Assembly (NCBI GenBank): GCA_016110215.1
Contig: JADWQD010000011.1
Location: 1,240,001 to 1,304,000 of the forward strand
DNA length: 64,000 nt
DNA from: Capronia americana
Lineage: Eukaryota > Ascomycota > Eurotiomycetes > Chaetothyriales > Herpotrichiellaceae
Direction of reading: 5' to 3'
Shown: positions 55,473 to 64,000 of the stretch, in pieces
Layout of the letters: every line of letters starts with the position of its first letter
How positions within the stretch are numbered: position 1 is the first letter of the stretch
Notes under the pieces: generated by a model
The model's input: only the letters and a program-made list of their open reading frames with translations
Told to the model about the DNA's origin: nothing
The model's database searches: none
Made by a program: the position numbers and the translations under genes

Positions 55473-56495
55473 TCACCATAGATAGTCCCTCAATACTACC
55501 ACCAAACCCAGCACCAACAACCAACCGTCCCATCTCGCCACACTGCCTCCATTATCACCTGCACTGGTCCCCTCCTCGAACCCATTCTCCTCCCCGCCCA
55601 TCCACAAAGCCCCCAAGTCGGTCAGATCTCCGTGGCGATCGAACAGACTGACCGCATCGCCCGTCCACTCGTTCGCGTTGTTCTCCCGGAACGCGCCGAA
55701 CCAAGCATACCGGTCCACGTAATCCAACCCGTCAAGGTACGGCAGCGACTGGTTCATAAACGCCTCCGTCTCATCGTCCGACACACTCGGGATGGCAAAC
55801 TCGGTCAGCCAGATCGGTTTGGCCGGGTAGACGGCACGCAGCTGGCCCAGCCATGAACTCATGCCGGCGAAATCGCCGTACCAGTGCGCGGCCACGAAGT
55901 CGAACGCGCACCCGGCCGTGCGGTTCAGGCGGTAGCACGACGCGTTGAAGTCCCTGAGCCAGTCAAGCCCGCGGGGCGAGCCCGTGGTCGCCGGCAGCGA
56001 CACCCTCAGATTATACGGCGGGTCGCGGAGCGGGGCGATGGAGTCGAGCCAGACTTGCGCGGCGTGCGAGGGCGACGAATCGCTGCCGCCCGACGAGGTG
56101 TCGCCGTCGGGCTCGTTGAACGTGAGGACGTGCTGGATGTGATTCCCGCGACGGCTGGGACTTGACGCGATAGGGACACCCAATGACCCGTTCAATATGC
56201 CCTGGATGGTGTCGACTGCGGCGTCGGCATCCGTGGCCGAGTGGATCATCGGGACGAACTCGGTGGTCCATTGCGTAAGCGAAGGGCTGGGCCCCGGCCA
56301 CGGACTGTAGTTGTAGTACCACGTCAGAGGACTGTTCGGGCGGGTGAAGATCGGGGCGTCGGATTCAGAGTTGTCGGTTCCGATGTAGCAGAGGCCGCGC
56401 TTGGGGAAGGTCGAGTTCGTCGACTGGCCTATACAGTAGGGGACAAGCGAGATGAGGAGAACTGATATCGTTGTTGTTGAAAGCGAGGATTTCAT
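55473..56495 (-). CDS. GH128 (Asl1-like) cell-wall glucanase, secreted, probably GPI-anchored
   Basis: Single exon, 340 residues. Signal peptide about 1-23 (STTTISVLLISLVPYCIGQS). The catalytic domain matches glycoside hydrolase family 128 endo-1,3-beta-glucanases: KRGLCYIGTD at the start, TWYYNYSPWPG, HVLTFNEPDG with the likely acid/base Glu near 127, FDFVAAHWYGDF, and PIWLTEFAIPS with the likely nucleophile Glu near 230, then YAWFGAFREN. The C-terminus has a small-residue stretch (GTSAGDNGGS) followed by a hydrophobic tail (WLLVLGLVVVL), typical of a GPI attachment signal. Role: remodelling of cell-wall beta-1,3-glucan. The start at 56495 is chosen for the signal peptide; the upstream open frame has no such feature. 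Confidence 0.88.
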   Translation of the reverse strand: MKSSLSTTTISVLLISLVPYCIGQSTNSTFPKRGLCYIGTDNSESDAPIFTRPNSPLTWYYNYSPWPGPSPSLTQWTTEFVPMIHSATDADAAVDTIQGILNGSLGVPIASSPSRRGNHIQHVLTFNEPDGDTSSGGSDSSPSHAAQVWLDSIAPLRDPPYNLRVSLPATTGSPRGLDWLRDFNASCYRLNRTAGCAFDFVAAHWYGDFAGMSSWLGQLRAVYPAKPIWLTEFAIPSVSDDETEAFMNQSLPYLDGLDYVDRYAWFGAFRENNANEWTGDAVSLFDRHGDLTDLGALWMGGEENGFEEGTSAGDNGGSVARWDGWLLVLGLVVVLRDYLW

Positions 56496-57596
56496 CGTGA
56501 TCAAGTAAATGTGCCAGTGCCGCAAAGGGGAGGGGAGGCTCAACAAGGCTGAGAGTATTAGGGGGAAGGACACTTCGTCGTATGGAACCTCTGATCTGAT
56601 CTGATCTAATTTCTGATGTTGTGAAGAGCCGAACGCTGAGAATGTCTGTTGTGCTGCCGTATTCGCCCGGTCGTGTATGCATGTAAGTATACGGTCCAAG
56701 CAGAGCCGCACGGCTTCTTCCCAATCTGCCGTGGAAGAATCAACAAGGTACGGGGGGACAATAGCAGAACGCTTAGATTGGGTATCTCTGAACGATTCGA
56801 GCAGGCTTGCTTGCATCCAGTCGGGTCTGAAAAGCACGATAACAGCACACGGTGCAAAGTTCGGTGCTCTGCGCGGCGAGCCGGCATGGCTCTTTACATA
56901 CCTTGGACTTGGATCAACCGAAGTCATCTGGCATAAGTAATAGCCAAGATAATCACCAAGGGGACAACGACGACATCATTGACCAGCAGATCGTTATCGT
57001 GCGTGGCAGCAAGGGCGGCGGTATTCTAATGGCGGAGAGACATGCGCCCAGACCCTGCGCCACACTCGGAATACGTGGGCTTGCATTCACCGACGAATGA
57101 AAGGCAGTTTGGTAAAGCGTTAGAGTGAGGAAATGCAGGATCATCGCGGCATGCATTGTGCCTTGGAACTACGCTGCGTACGAGGTGCTCGTACCTTGGC
57201 TGCTAGGGAAGAGGGTGGGAGGAGGACTAAGGACGGTAAGTAAAACGTTGACGTCAGTGCTTGGAGGCTGGCGATAAGATTAGATGGCGGCACGGATTTG
57301 ATTAGCAAACACAGCCACAAGCCACATCCTGGGGGAGGGGTCTTAAAGGGAGGGTTGAAGGTACGAGTACGTGTCCTTCATGATTTCTTTCGCATTGCGA
57401 GATGGGTCTTCTAGTCGATATCAAGAGCTCTATGCGCTTTTCTGTTTTGCTCACCACAAGCAACAGTTGGCCTCTCAATGCCTCCAGCCTGAAGCCGCAA
57501 ATGAGACCGTCCATGCATATTCTGCTTGCAGTCTCCCCTGTGCCTTTTGCTGTGATCATCGCGCCATGCCATCACAATAATGTCGAATGGTACTGT
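56496..57596. other. Intergenic region, no gene seen
   Basis: About 1.1 kb between two minus-strand genes. A (GATCT)n-like patch (ctgatctgatctgatct) is at about 56591-56607, just upstream of the glucanase start. Confidence 0.45.
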
Positions 57597-58633
57597 CTAG
57601 AAACAGAAGACCTGGTCTTCGAGCTTGCTGACTGGTCTGGCCTTCTGGTACCCGAGACTTTCGGTAGCTTTCTTCAGGGCACTGACCATGGGCGGGGGAC
57701 CACAGATCAGAATCTTCATGTCGGGAGCTGGGGGTGGGAGTTTCTCTTTGATCATATCTGCAGTCACAAACCCGACCCCGCCCTTCCACCCCTCTGGCGG
57801 GTTATTCAGGACATAATATACGCTGAAATTGGGGTCTTCCTTGTCCAAGGCATCGAGTTGCTCCTTCAGCAGGATATCGTCGGGGTTGACATTTGCAAAG
57901 ATCAGATCCACCTTTGTGGTGTCCTGGGGCCGACCACGGTTGATGGCGCGGATGATTTGCAACATCGGCGTGATACCTGTCCCGCCGGCAATCATACCAA
58001 TGCGCTTGCACATATTCGGGGAGTAAACCATGGCTCCCTTTGGACCTCGCACTTTCATTGTATCTCCTATCTTCAATGTGGTCATGTGTGCACTAATGTT
58101 GCCTTGAGGGTATGATTTGATCAAGAGCTCGAAAAAGCCCTTGTCTTCATCCGATGAGATTGGGGTATAGGAGCGGACGACCTCTTTATCGGCACCCTTG
58201 GGGGTTGCAGCCAGAGACATGTGTTGACCGATGGGCAGACCAATAATGTCGGTTGGCTTGGGCAAACCGAAGCGGTAGATGGCGACATTGTGCGAGGTCT
58301 TTTTGATGTCCACGAGAGGGAATTCTTGGAAGGCGTCTGGCTTGAGAACTTTTCTCGATGATGCTGGGAAGAAGAAGAGTCAATATTGCATTTCACATGT
58401 TCAGAGTTTGCGATTCACTCACGGGGCCCGCTGGCGAAGATCTTGTAGCCGCCCACGAGAGCAGCAATAGCAACTGCGTAGGGGACGTATTCTCTCTTGA
58501 TGATTGCGACTCCAACGATCAGCAGCACCGAAGGAATATAGACGCCATTGATGTTCGCCTGAGAAAATGCTGGGTTCCTTGAATGAGGTGAGCGAGAGAA
58601 GGGATTTGAGGCACAAGTGAGATCTTACCCCAT
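57597..58633 (-). CDS. CBR1: NADH-cytochrome b5 reductase
   Basis: Exons 58629-58633, 58423-58577 and 57597-58363 give 308 residues. It transfers electrons from NADH to cytochrome b5 at the ER or outer mitochondrial membrane, serving sterol and fatty-acid desaturation and t-RNA diphthamide pathways in yeast. An N-terminal hydrophobic anchor (IPSVLLIVGVAIIKREYVP, then AVAIAALVGGYKIF) precedes the FAD domain (GLPIGQHMSLAAT, EVVRSYTPISS with the RxYT motif, KGAMVYSPN) and the NADH domain (GMIAGGTGITPMLQIIRAI, ICGPPPMVSALK, terminal LEDQVFCF). The first coding exon is only ATGGG; a 51-nt intron ending TTCAAG restores MGNPAFSQANINGVYIPSV, the usual family start. Intron 2 is 59 nt. Confidence 0.92.
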
Positions 58634-59387
58634 GGCTTTGGAAGTTTATACCAGTGCTCTCCTCTTCTCACCTCGACGACGACAAATTCACCTCGACACT
58701 ATGAGTGCAGAGCGACAGAAGGCTCCGCACGGTGTTGTGGTTGGGGTCAAAAAATATATCGGGATTGGGGAAATTGGCAGGTCTGGACTGCGGTCATCGG
58801 CAGGGACTACGGTGAGAGACAGGAACGTGGGGCCTCGATGTGGGATGCTCAACTGGTCGTCTTTCCTCATCGCGTGAGTCCCTGCTGTCGGCTTTTGTAG
58901 GGGTGGTTTGCTTGACTGGATTTGGTGAGAAAGCGCGGGGCCTTTCCGAGCAACGGAAGGCAGACAGCGGCAGCCGATGTCAAGAAAAAGGTCATCGCCT
59001 GACCGGGCTCCCGGGTAGACTCGGCTTGGTTCATTCTACAGTGTCTACATGCTGGGTGTACTGTGTACGACAACTGTGCGCTGCCAGCTTCCTTCAGATG
59101 GAGGTGCTCTTGCGATGACCAGCATGGCGGTTTTCTGCACTCCCATCAGCAAAAACTGTCAATAGATACCGTTGTGCACCCTAGAATCATTGAGCATTGA
59201 ATATAGAGCGTGTTCTTAGGTCAGACTGGGATGTCTTTTTGGTTTTTGAGTGGTTGCAGCGGCACAGATTGTCCGCCTTCGGGTCTGTTCGTAGTTTCCA
59301 TCCATGCAGACCATCTTTGGTCAACTAACCCGGCGGGAAATTCACCCTCGATCATAGACGACTCGCTTGCCGAAAGTCATCCGGGAC
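58634..59387. promoter_or_regulatory. Divergent intergenic region, CBR1 / N-acetylglucosamine-induced-type gene
   Basis: 754 bp between the two start codons; no gene and no element recognised. Confidence 0.45.
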
Positions 59388-60105
59388 ATGGCTGTACCTC
59401 CAGACTCCGACAATACCCCGTCCCCATTTGCGCTTACAGCTGTGGATCGTGCTGTTCTGGCTATGACGGATGAAGAATTTCATCCTCACACATGGGACGA
59501 ACTCAAACAAATTATCGGTGTGTGCTATTGGCGATTGCCTGAATTAATCATTTTTCTGACTGAACGACTGGATAGCTGAGCACAATCTGAGTGTTCTCAA
59601 AAGATGGCCATCCGACCTTAGACGCTACATGAAATGGTCAGCCGAGACGAAGGCGGCCTATGGAAGTGTACCAAATTTTGTTATGAAGGAAAGACTGAAA
59701 TGGAACCCGCTACCTTCGTCCCAGGCGGGACCGAAGTTCGAGGTTCGAAACCCGGTTCCCTTTGCGGATAAAGCAGACTACAAGATACTGGTCAATGACT
59801 GGCCGTATGGGTTGGCCCCAGGTATCAAGCATATAATCGTCTGGCTAAAGGGCAGACTCGAGTCAGAGCCTACCAGAGGTGATATGACTCCCAAGTCAAG
59901 ACAGCAAATTGAGGACTTCATTCAGTCTAAGTTCATAGATCGAGTCCAAGACTTGCCAGGCGAACAGGAAAAGGTCATTTGGTTCAAGAACTGGACTGCG
60001 TTGCAATCTGTGCCGGGTATGGAGCACGTTCACGTCCTAGTAAGAGACGTGCCTGACGAGATCATCCGGGAATGGACCGACGGTGACCAACCTATCAATA
60101 ATTAG
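59388..60105 (+). CDS. N-acetylglucosamine-induced protein 1-like (DUF3605)
   Basis: Exons 59388-59517 and 59576-60105 (58-nt intron, GTGTGT donor) give 219 residues. It matches the fungal DUF3605 group named after a Candida N-acetylglucosamine-induced protein: FHPHTWDELKQIIAEHNLSV across the intron, LKRWPSDLRRYMKW, LKWNPLPSS, DYKILVNDWPYGLAPGIKHI with IVWLKGRLES, VIWFKNWTALQSVPGMEHVH and VHVLVRDVPDEI. This layout (KIL.NDWPYG...HIVVW and WF.N...L.SV..v.HvHV) is diagnostic. Biochemical role is unknown. The upstream in-frame TTG at 59367 is not used; ATG 59388 gives MAVPPDSDN. Confidence 0.87.
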
Positions 60106-60173
60106 ACTCTGAACGGCAACAACGACGCAAAGACATAGAGAGTAAGAATAGCCTTGCTTCAATAGCCCGAAAT

Positions 60174-61175
60174 TTAGGTAGCTCCGTCTCGAATCTCGTT
60201 CCAGATGGCGTCGAACACCTGGAAGGCCGCCGTAACACCCTTGAGTGTGTTTTCGTCAATGTCCATGAATCCATAGCGGTGCTGGATCTTGTCAGGATGC
60301 CACCGGACACGCTCGGTCTTGATGGCATGGGCAAAAGGATCTGTCCCATCAACAGCCTCATAAGTGGCGGTGCCCTTCCTCACAAAACGCTCGATCTCTT
60401 CTCTCGTCACATCCTTGCGTCTCCCCGTTTCGACTGGCCATGCAATCTTATTTCGTAGAAAGGCTTGTTCGGTGTCTCCTCCTGGGTTTTGCCGATTCTG
60501 AGCCAAGGTCTGAAGGTCTTGCCAGCGGCGGAGATAGTCCTCCCACAGCATCTGCCACCGCTTGCGGTCCTTACGCTTTTCGCCTCGCTTTAGGCTGTTG
60601 TCAATCTCAGTGTTGAAGATATGATCTTCATGTCGAGCCTGCTGGGTCCGTTCTCTTCTGTTCTCTTCTTCACGTATTCGCCGCTGTTCACGTTCATTCT
60701 CTTTTCGTTTCTCTTCCTTTGCTGCCTCGATCCCCTCCCAGCTCTTTTCCCACATTTTGCGCCGAACGAACTGTGCATATTCTTCATCAGTCATGCGTTC
60801 AAGCTCACCAGTCTCTTCGTCTTGATATGTGTTGGGATAGGTGTGTATGGGCTGGCCGTAGACAGTCTCCCAGAAAGCTGCGCCCTCGTCATCGCCCATG
60901 GCATCGAACAGTGATTCGCGAAATGCCTGGTCCGGAGGTAAATCTCTCGAATCGAAGTTGTGCGTATGTGTCTCATCGTCAGGATGTCTCGAGGGCCGGT
61001 ACCGCTTTCTATGTCCATGAGACGAGGGGTGGCGTCTGCGGCGCTTGTGACTTCTGGAGCCGTCTTCAGCGCTGCGGTCATCCTCTGGCTTGGACTTGAA
61101 GCGGAAGGGCTTTGGTCGTTCATCAGCTCCGTCGCTCTCTCCAGCACGTCCTGCTGCCGCGGCTCTTGTGGACAT
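60174..61175 (-). CDS. NF-kappa-B-inhibitor-like 1 (NFKBIL1) homologue
   Basis: Single exon, 333 residues. Fungal members of this family lack the ankyrin repeats of the animal protein and keep the C-terminal region: FRESLFDAMGDDEGAAFWET, a long charged helix (EEKRKENEREQRRIREEENR), WQMLWEDYLRRWQDL, IAWPVETGRRKDVTREEIER and ERVRWHPDKIQHRYG, whose HPD-like segment recalls a J domain. The N-terminus is basic and RS-like (KRRRRHPSSHGHRKRYRP), hinting at a nuclear/RNA-related location; animal NFKBIL1 has been linked to splicing control. ATG 61175 (MSTRAAAAG) is chosen; the upstream open frame begins with non-ATG codons. Converges with the upstream gene by only 68 bp and is divergent from the arginyl-tRNA synthetase. 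Confidence 0.82.
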   Translation of the reverse strand: MSTRAAAAGRAGESDGADERPKPFRFKSKPEDDRSAEDGSRSHKRRRRHPSSHGHRKRYRPSRHPDDETHTHNFDSRDLPPDQAFRESLFDAMGDDEGAAFWETVYGQPIHTYPNTYQDEETGELERMTDEEYAQFVRRKMWEKSWEGIEAAKEEKRKENEREQRRIREEENRRERTQQARHEDHIFNTEIDNSLKRGEKRKDRKRWQMLWEDYLRRWQDLQTLAQNRQNPGGDTEQAFLRNKIAWPVETGRRKDVTREEIERFVRKGTATYEAVDGTDPFAHAIKTERVRWHPDKIQHRYGFMDIDENTLKGVTAAFQVFDAIWNEIRDGAT

Positions 61176-61420
61176 TTTGGACACTGCAGGGCTATGAGGC
61201 CATGACCGGAGAGTTGAGAATGTGCTGCCGCATAAAGCAGAGTACTGAGTACATACCAGCAATTGCAACGGAGACAGCGCAGACAGGAATGGACGAGTCC
61301 AGTGGCGTGGCTGCCATGGAACTAAGTTAATCCGAAGCCGTCCTGCCAAGATATCAAAGCCCGACTCAAAACTGTGACTTTGCGCTGCATTGGCAGTGGA
61401 GATGTGACTCTTCAAAAGAG
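61176..61420. promoter_or_regulatory. Shared divergent promoter, NFKBIL1-like / arginyl-tRNA synthetase
   Basis: Only 245 bp separate the two start codons, the shortest divergent spacing in the window. Confidence 0.55.
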
Positions 61421-63541
61421 ATGTCCTTGGGTTGCCGCTCGTTCCTAAAACAAGATCTTTTCAATTCTTTCCAAATCTTTCCTATTGCAGTACAAGGACA
61501 TCGAAGTCTCCAGACAAGAATCGCTTTACGTTGCATCCGTCGAAGAACTCAGATACCAACAACTCGTCCAAAAATTGTAACACAGCAATCCCGACTTTAT
61601 TTTGGCAGCTCAACGGCAAAATCGAGCATGGCTGGGCAACTAGACGGTGGAGTGTCATCATTGACGCTTGAAGAAATGGCGAAAGCCAAGAATCCCATGG
61701 ACTTCTACCGGCAGCACATCGCTGAGCGCTTATCCCCCATCGTGAATCGACCAGCGAAGGAACTCATTCCATTGTTGCAATGGACTACAACACAAGACAA
61801 GGGAGATCTCATGCTCGCGGTTGCTGCACTTAGGGTCAAGGGCAAACCGCCTCAGGACCAAGCAAAAGAAATTGCCGAAGCCTTCCCCAAGACGGATGAT
61901 ACCCTCGTCACCGTGAGCCAGGCGGGTCCATTCGTCCAGTTTTTTGCGAAGCCAGAACATATCATCAAATTGACCATCCCCGAAATCCTCACACACACAA
62001 AGGCATATGGTTCAAATCCGACCCCTGGGTTGAAAGACCCCTCGGACCCATCCAAAGGACAAAAGAAAATCATTGTCGAGTTCTCATCCCCGAATATTGC
62101 GAAAGAGTTCCACGCAGGCCATCTCCGAAGTACCATCATCGGCGGGTTTTTGGCGAAGCTCTATCAAATCCTGGGCTGGGAAGTGTTGAGGATGAACTAC
62201 CTGGGGGATTGGGGCAAACAGTATGGTCTGCTGGCAAATGGCTTCAAGCGATTCGGCAGTCAAGAAGAATTGGACAAGAACTCGATCGCACATCTGTTCC
62301 AAGTTTATGTCCAAATCAATAAGGTGAAAGAAGCCCAAGATGGCCCGATTAACGAGCTGAAGAAGGAGATCAAGGAGAAGAAAGCCAAAGGCGAAGATGT
62401 GTCTGAGCTGGAGGCCAAGCTTGCGCCGATGGTGGAAGAGAGTGAAGACGAAAAGGCGAGGAAGTATTTCCGGAGCATGGAAGAGGGAGATCCCGAAGCC
62501 TTGGCTTTGTGGCAACAGTTCAGGGACATGAGTATCAAGAAATACCAGAAGACATACGCCAGGTTGAACATCGCCTTCGACGTCTACTCCGGCGAATCAC
62601 AGGTGAAGCAAGAGACGATCAAGCAGGTGTTGGACAGTCTGATGGCGCAAAAGATCGCAGAAGAATCCGAAGGCGCGATTCTGATTGACTTCGCAAAACA
62701 TGGCGCGAAGAAGCTCAATAAAGCTATCATCGTGAGGAAGGACGGCACACCGCTATACTTGACCCGAGACCTGGCTGCCATCCTGGAGCGATATAACGAG
62801 TATCATTTCGACAAGATGATCTACGTTGTTGCGGACCAGCAGAACGAACACATCGCGCAGCTTTTCAAGACGACCGAGATCAGTGGGCACAAGGACATTG
62901 CCGACAAATGCGAGCACATTTCCTTCGGCATGGTCAAGGGCATGAGCACACGAAAAGGCACGGTCAAGTTCCTGGACGACATCATCCAGACGGTCAAGGA
63001 TACCATGCTCGAAGTGATGAAGAAAAACGATCAGAAATACTCGGCACTGGATGACCCAGAAGCCGTGGCAGACACTCTAGCTATCACGGCGATCATGGTG
63101 CAGGATTTGACAGGCAAGGTTCGAAACGGCTACGAATTCAACATCAACCAGATGACGGCATTTGAGGGCGACACCGGCCCATACCTGCAGTACGCGCACG
63201 CGAGGTTGTGTTCGATCGAACGGAAAGCCAACGCAGACCTCAGCGCGCTGGGCTCCGCCGACCTCTCACTGCTGCAAGAGACTCACGCTATCAATTTAGC
63301 ACGATCCCTCGCCCAGTACCCCGACGTTGTCCTCAACACGCTCAAGACTCGCGAGCCGGCTACCGTGCTGACTTACTTGTTCAAGATGGCCCACGCGCTG
63401 AGTTCAAGTTACGACCACTTGCAGGTCGTCGGAAGTGAACCTGAGCTCCAGAAAGCCCGGTTGGCACTATACGAGGCTGCTCGGCAAGTGCTATGGAATG
63501 GCATGACCTTGCTCGGATTAACCCCGGTTGAGAGGATGTAA
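61421..63541 (+). CDS. Arginyl-tRNA synthetase, probably dual mitochondrial/cytosolic
   Basis: Single exon, 706 residues; class I synthetase that charges tRNA-Arg. Catalytic marks: HIGH motif as KEFHAGHLRSTIIGG (about 231-238), LGDWGKQYGLL, the KMSKS-equivalent GMVKGMSTRKG near 507, and a C-terminal DALR-type anticodon domain (GDTGPYLQYAHARLCSI, ending LLGLTPVERM). From ATG 61421 the first 69 residues are Arg/Gln/Ser-rich with almost no acidic residue (LQTRIALRCIRRRTQIP), a mitochondrial presequence; a second in-frame ATG at 61628 (MAGQLDGGVSS) would give a 637-residue cytosolic form. Fungi often use one gene for both compartments in this way; here it is inference from the two starts. Confidence 0.94.
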   Translation: MSLGCRSFLKQDLFNSFQIFPIAVQGHRSLQTRIALRCIRRRTQIPTTRPKIVTQQSRLYFGSSTAKSSMAGQLDGGVSSLTLEEMAKAKNPMDFYRQHIAERLSPIVNRPAKELIPLLQWTTTQDKGDLMLAVAALRVKGKPPQDQAKEIAEAFPKTDDTLVTVSQAGPFVQFFAKPEHIIKLTIPEILTHTKAYGSNPTPGLKDPSDPSKGQKKIIVEFSSPNIAKEFHAGHLRSTIIGGFLAKLYQILGWEVLRMNYLGDWGKQYGLLANGFKRFGSQEELDKNSIAHLFQVYVQINKVKEAQDGPINELKKEIKEKKAKGEDVSELEAKLAPMVEESEDEKARKYFRSMEEGDPEALALWQQFRDMSIKKYQKTYARLNIAFDVYSGESQVKQETIKQVLDSLMAQKIAEESEGAILIDFAKHGAKKLNKAIIVRKDGTPLYLTRDLAAILERYNEYHFDKMIYVVADQQNEHIAQLFKTTEISGHKDIADKCEHISFGMVKGMSTRKGTVKFLDDIIQTVKDTMLEVMKKNDQKYSALDDPEAVADTLAITAIMVQDLTGKVRNGYEFNINQMTAFEGDTGPYLQYAHARLCSIERKANADLSALGSADLSLLQETHAINLARSLAQYPDVVLNTLKTREPATVLTYLFKMAHALSSSYDHLQVVGSEPELQKARLALYEAARQVLWNGMTLLGLTPVERM

Positions 63542-64000
63542 GGACAGACAATCGAACGCAGAGGAACTTTTGTCGGAGTGTTTAATGTGTGGACAGGGAT
63601 GGGTCTGGCATTTCAGCGGGAGATTCCGGAATAGGCACTTTCCTGAAGGATTAATTCCCTGCTCCTCTAACCTGGAGTTCGGCCGTGAGTTCATGCAAGA
63701 GGACAAGCGCGAACCACGGATGACCGGCCGATCAGGGACTTAGGGCAGGGCATCAGGCTGATAAGAACACGGGGCAGCTGCATGAACTAGCCTTATGCGC
63801 GGTACACGGGGGCCTTGTACCTAGGAAGACATTGATGATGCGATGTCGTCCTGCCATGGCTGGATGTGGTGAGGGTGCATCCCGCGAAGGCAGAGTAGGG
63901 TCTAGTCAGGGCAAAAATTTGTTTGCCAGCGTCACAGTGCGTTGGGCAGCCACACTTAGCTGATCATCATCCTTCTTGCCACCATTCTCATCCGGACCGG
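63542..64000. other. 3' flank of the synthetase gene to window end, no gene seen
   Basis: Likely 3' UTR followed by intergenic sequence. Short open frames only. Confidence 0.5.

Overview
The window is nuclear DNA of a filamentous ascomycete (Pezizomycotina; an Eurotiomycetes-like fungus is my guess). The evidence is: short spliceosomal introns (about 45-130 nt) with GT(A/G)NGT donors and CTAAC/CTGAC-type branch motifs; three Zn2Cys6 regulators with fungal transcription-factor domains; fungus-specific families (Mtr-type permease, GH128 glucanase, N-acetylglucosamine-induced protein, DUF7924-like protein); and yeast orthologues such as DBP5, BZZ1, PRP6, DIM1 and CBR1. I rebuilt the exon structures by hand from splice motifs, reading phase and conserved protein sequence. 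No transcript or database evidence was used.

Left part, 1-25.5 kb, is accessory and gene-sparse. In order: a 5'-truncated FAD-linked oxidoreductase with a long repeat-coded tail; a dienelactone-hydrolase-like enzyme; a Zn2Cys6 regulator that looks broken; an Mtr-like amino-acid permease; a flavin-dependent NtaA-type monooxygenase; a medium-chain reductase; a second, intact Zn2Cys6 regulator convergent with the reductase; an NTF2/SnoaL-like protein; and an SRPK-like kinase with a long low-complexity N-terminus. Several intergenic stretches of 1-2 kb separate these genes. They hold AT-rich sequence, a foldback/MITE-like inverted repeat and microsatellites. Hydrolase, monooxygenase, reductase, permease and regulators together suggest a catabolic or specialised-metabolism neighbourhood.

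Middle, 25.5-33.1 kb, is conserved: free methionine-R-sulfoxide reductase, the DEAD-box mRNA exporter DBP5 and the F-BAR/SH3 protein BZZ1 (the last two sharing a divergent promoter), then a cysteine-rich single-pass membrane protein.

From 34.0 to 48.6 kb lies a run of mostly minus-strand genes: acyl-CoA dehydrogenase, DUF7924-like protein, anion:cation-symporter-type MFS permease, mitochondrial citrate-type carrier, Zn2Cys6 regulator and sugar-porter MFS, with a divergent amidohydrolase-2 (lactonase-like) gene at the end. The last five (38.9-48.6 kb) look like a candidate uptake-and-catabolism cluster.

The right part, 49-63.5 kb, is dense and mainly housekeeping: GFA/CENP-V-type zinc protein, PRP6, DIM1, GH128 glucanase, cytochrome b5 reductase, N-acetylglucosamine-induced-type protein, NFKBIL1-like protein and arginyl-tRNA synthetase. 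Divergent pairs with 245-754 bp shared promoters are common here. I found no tRNA, rRNA, CRISPR array or intact transposon.
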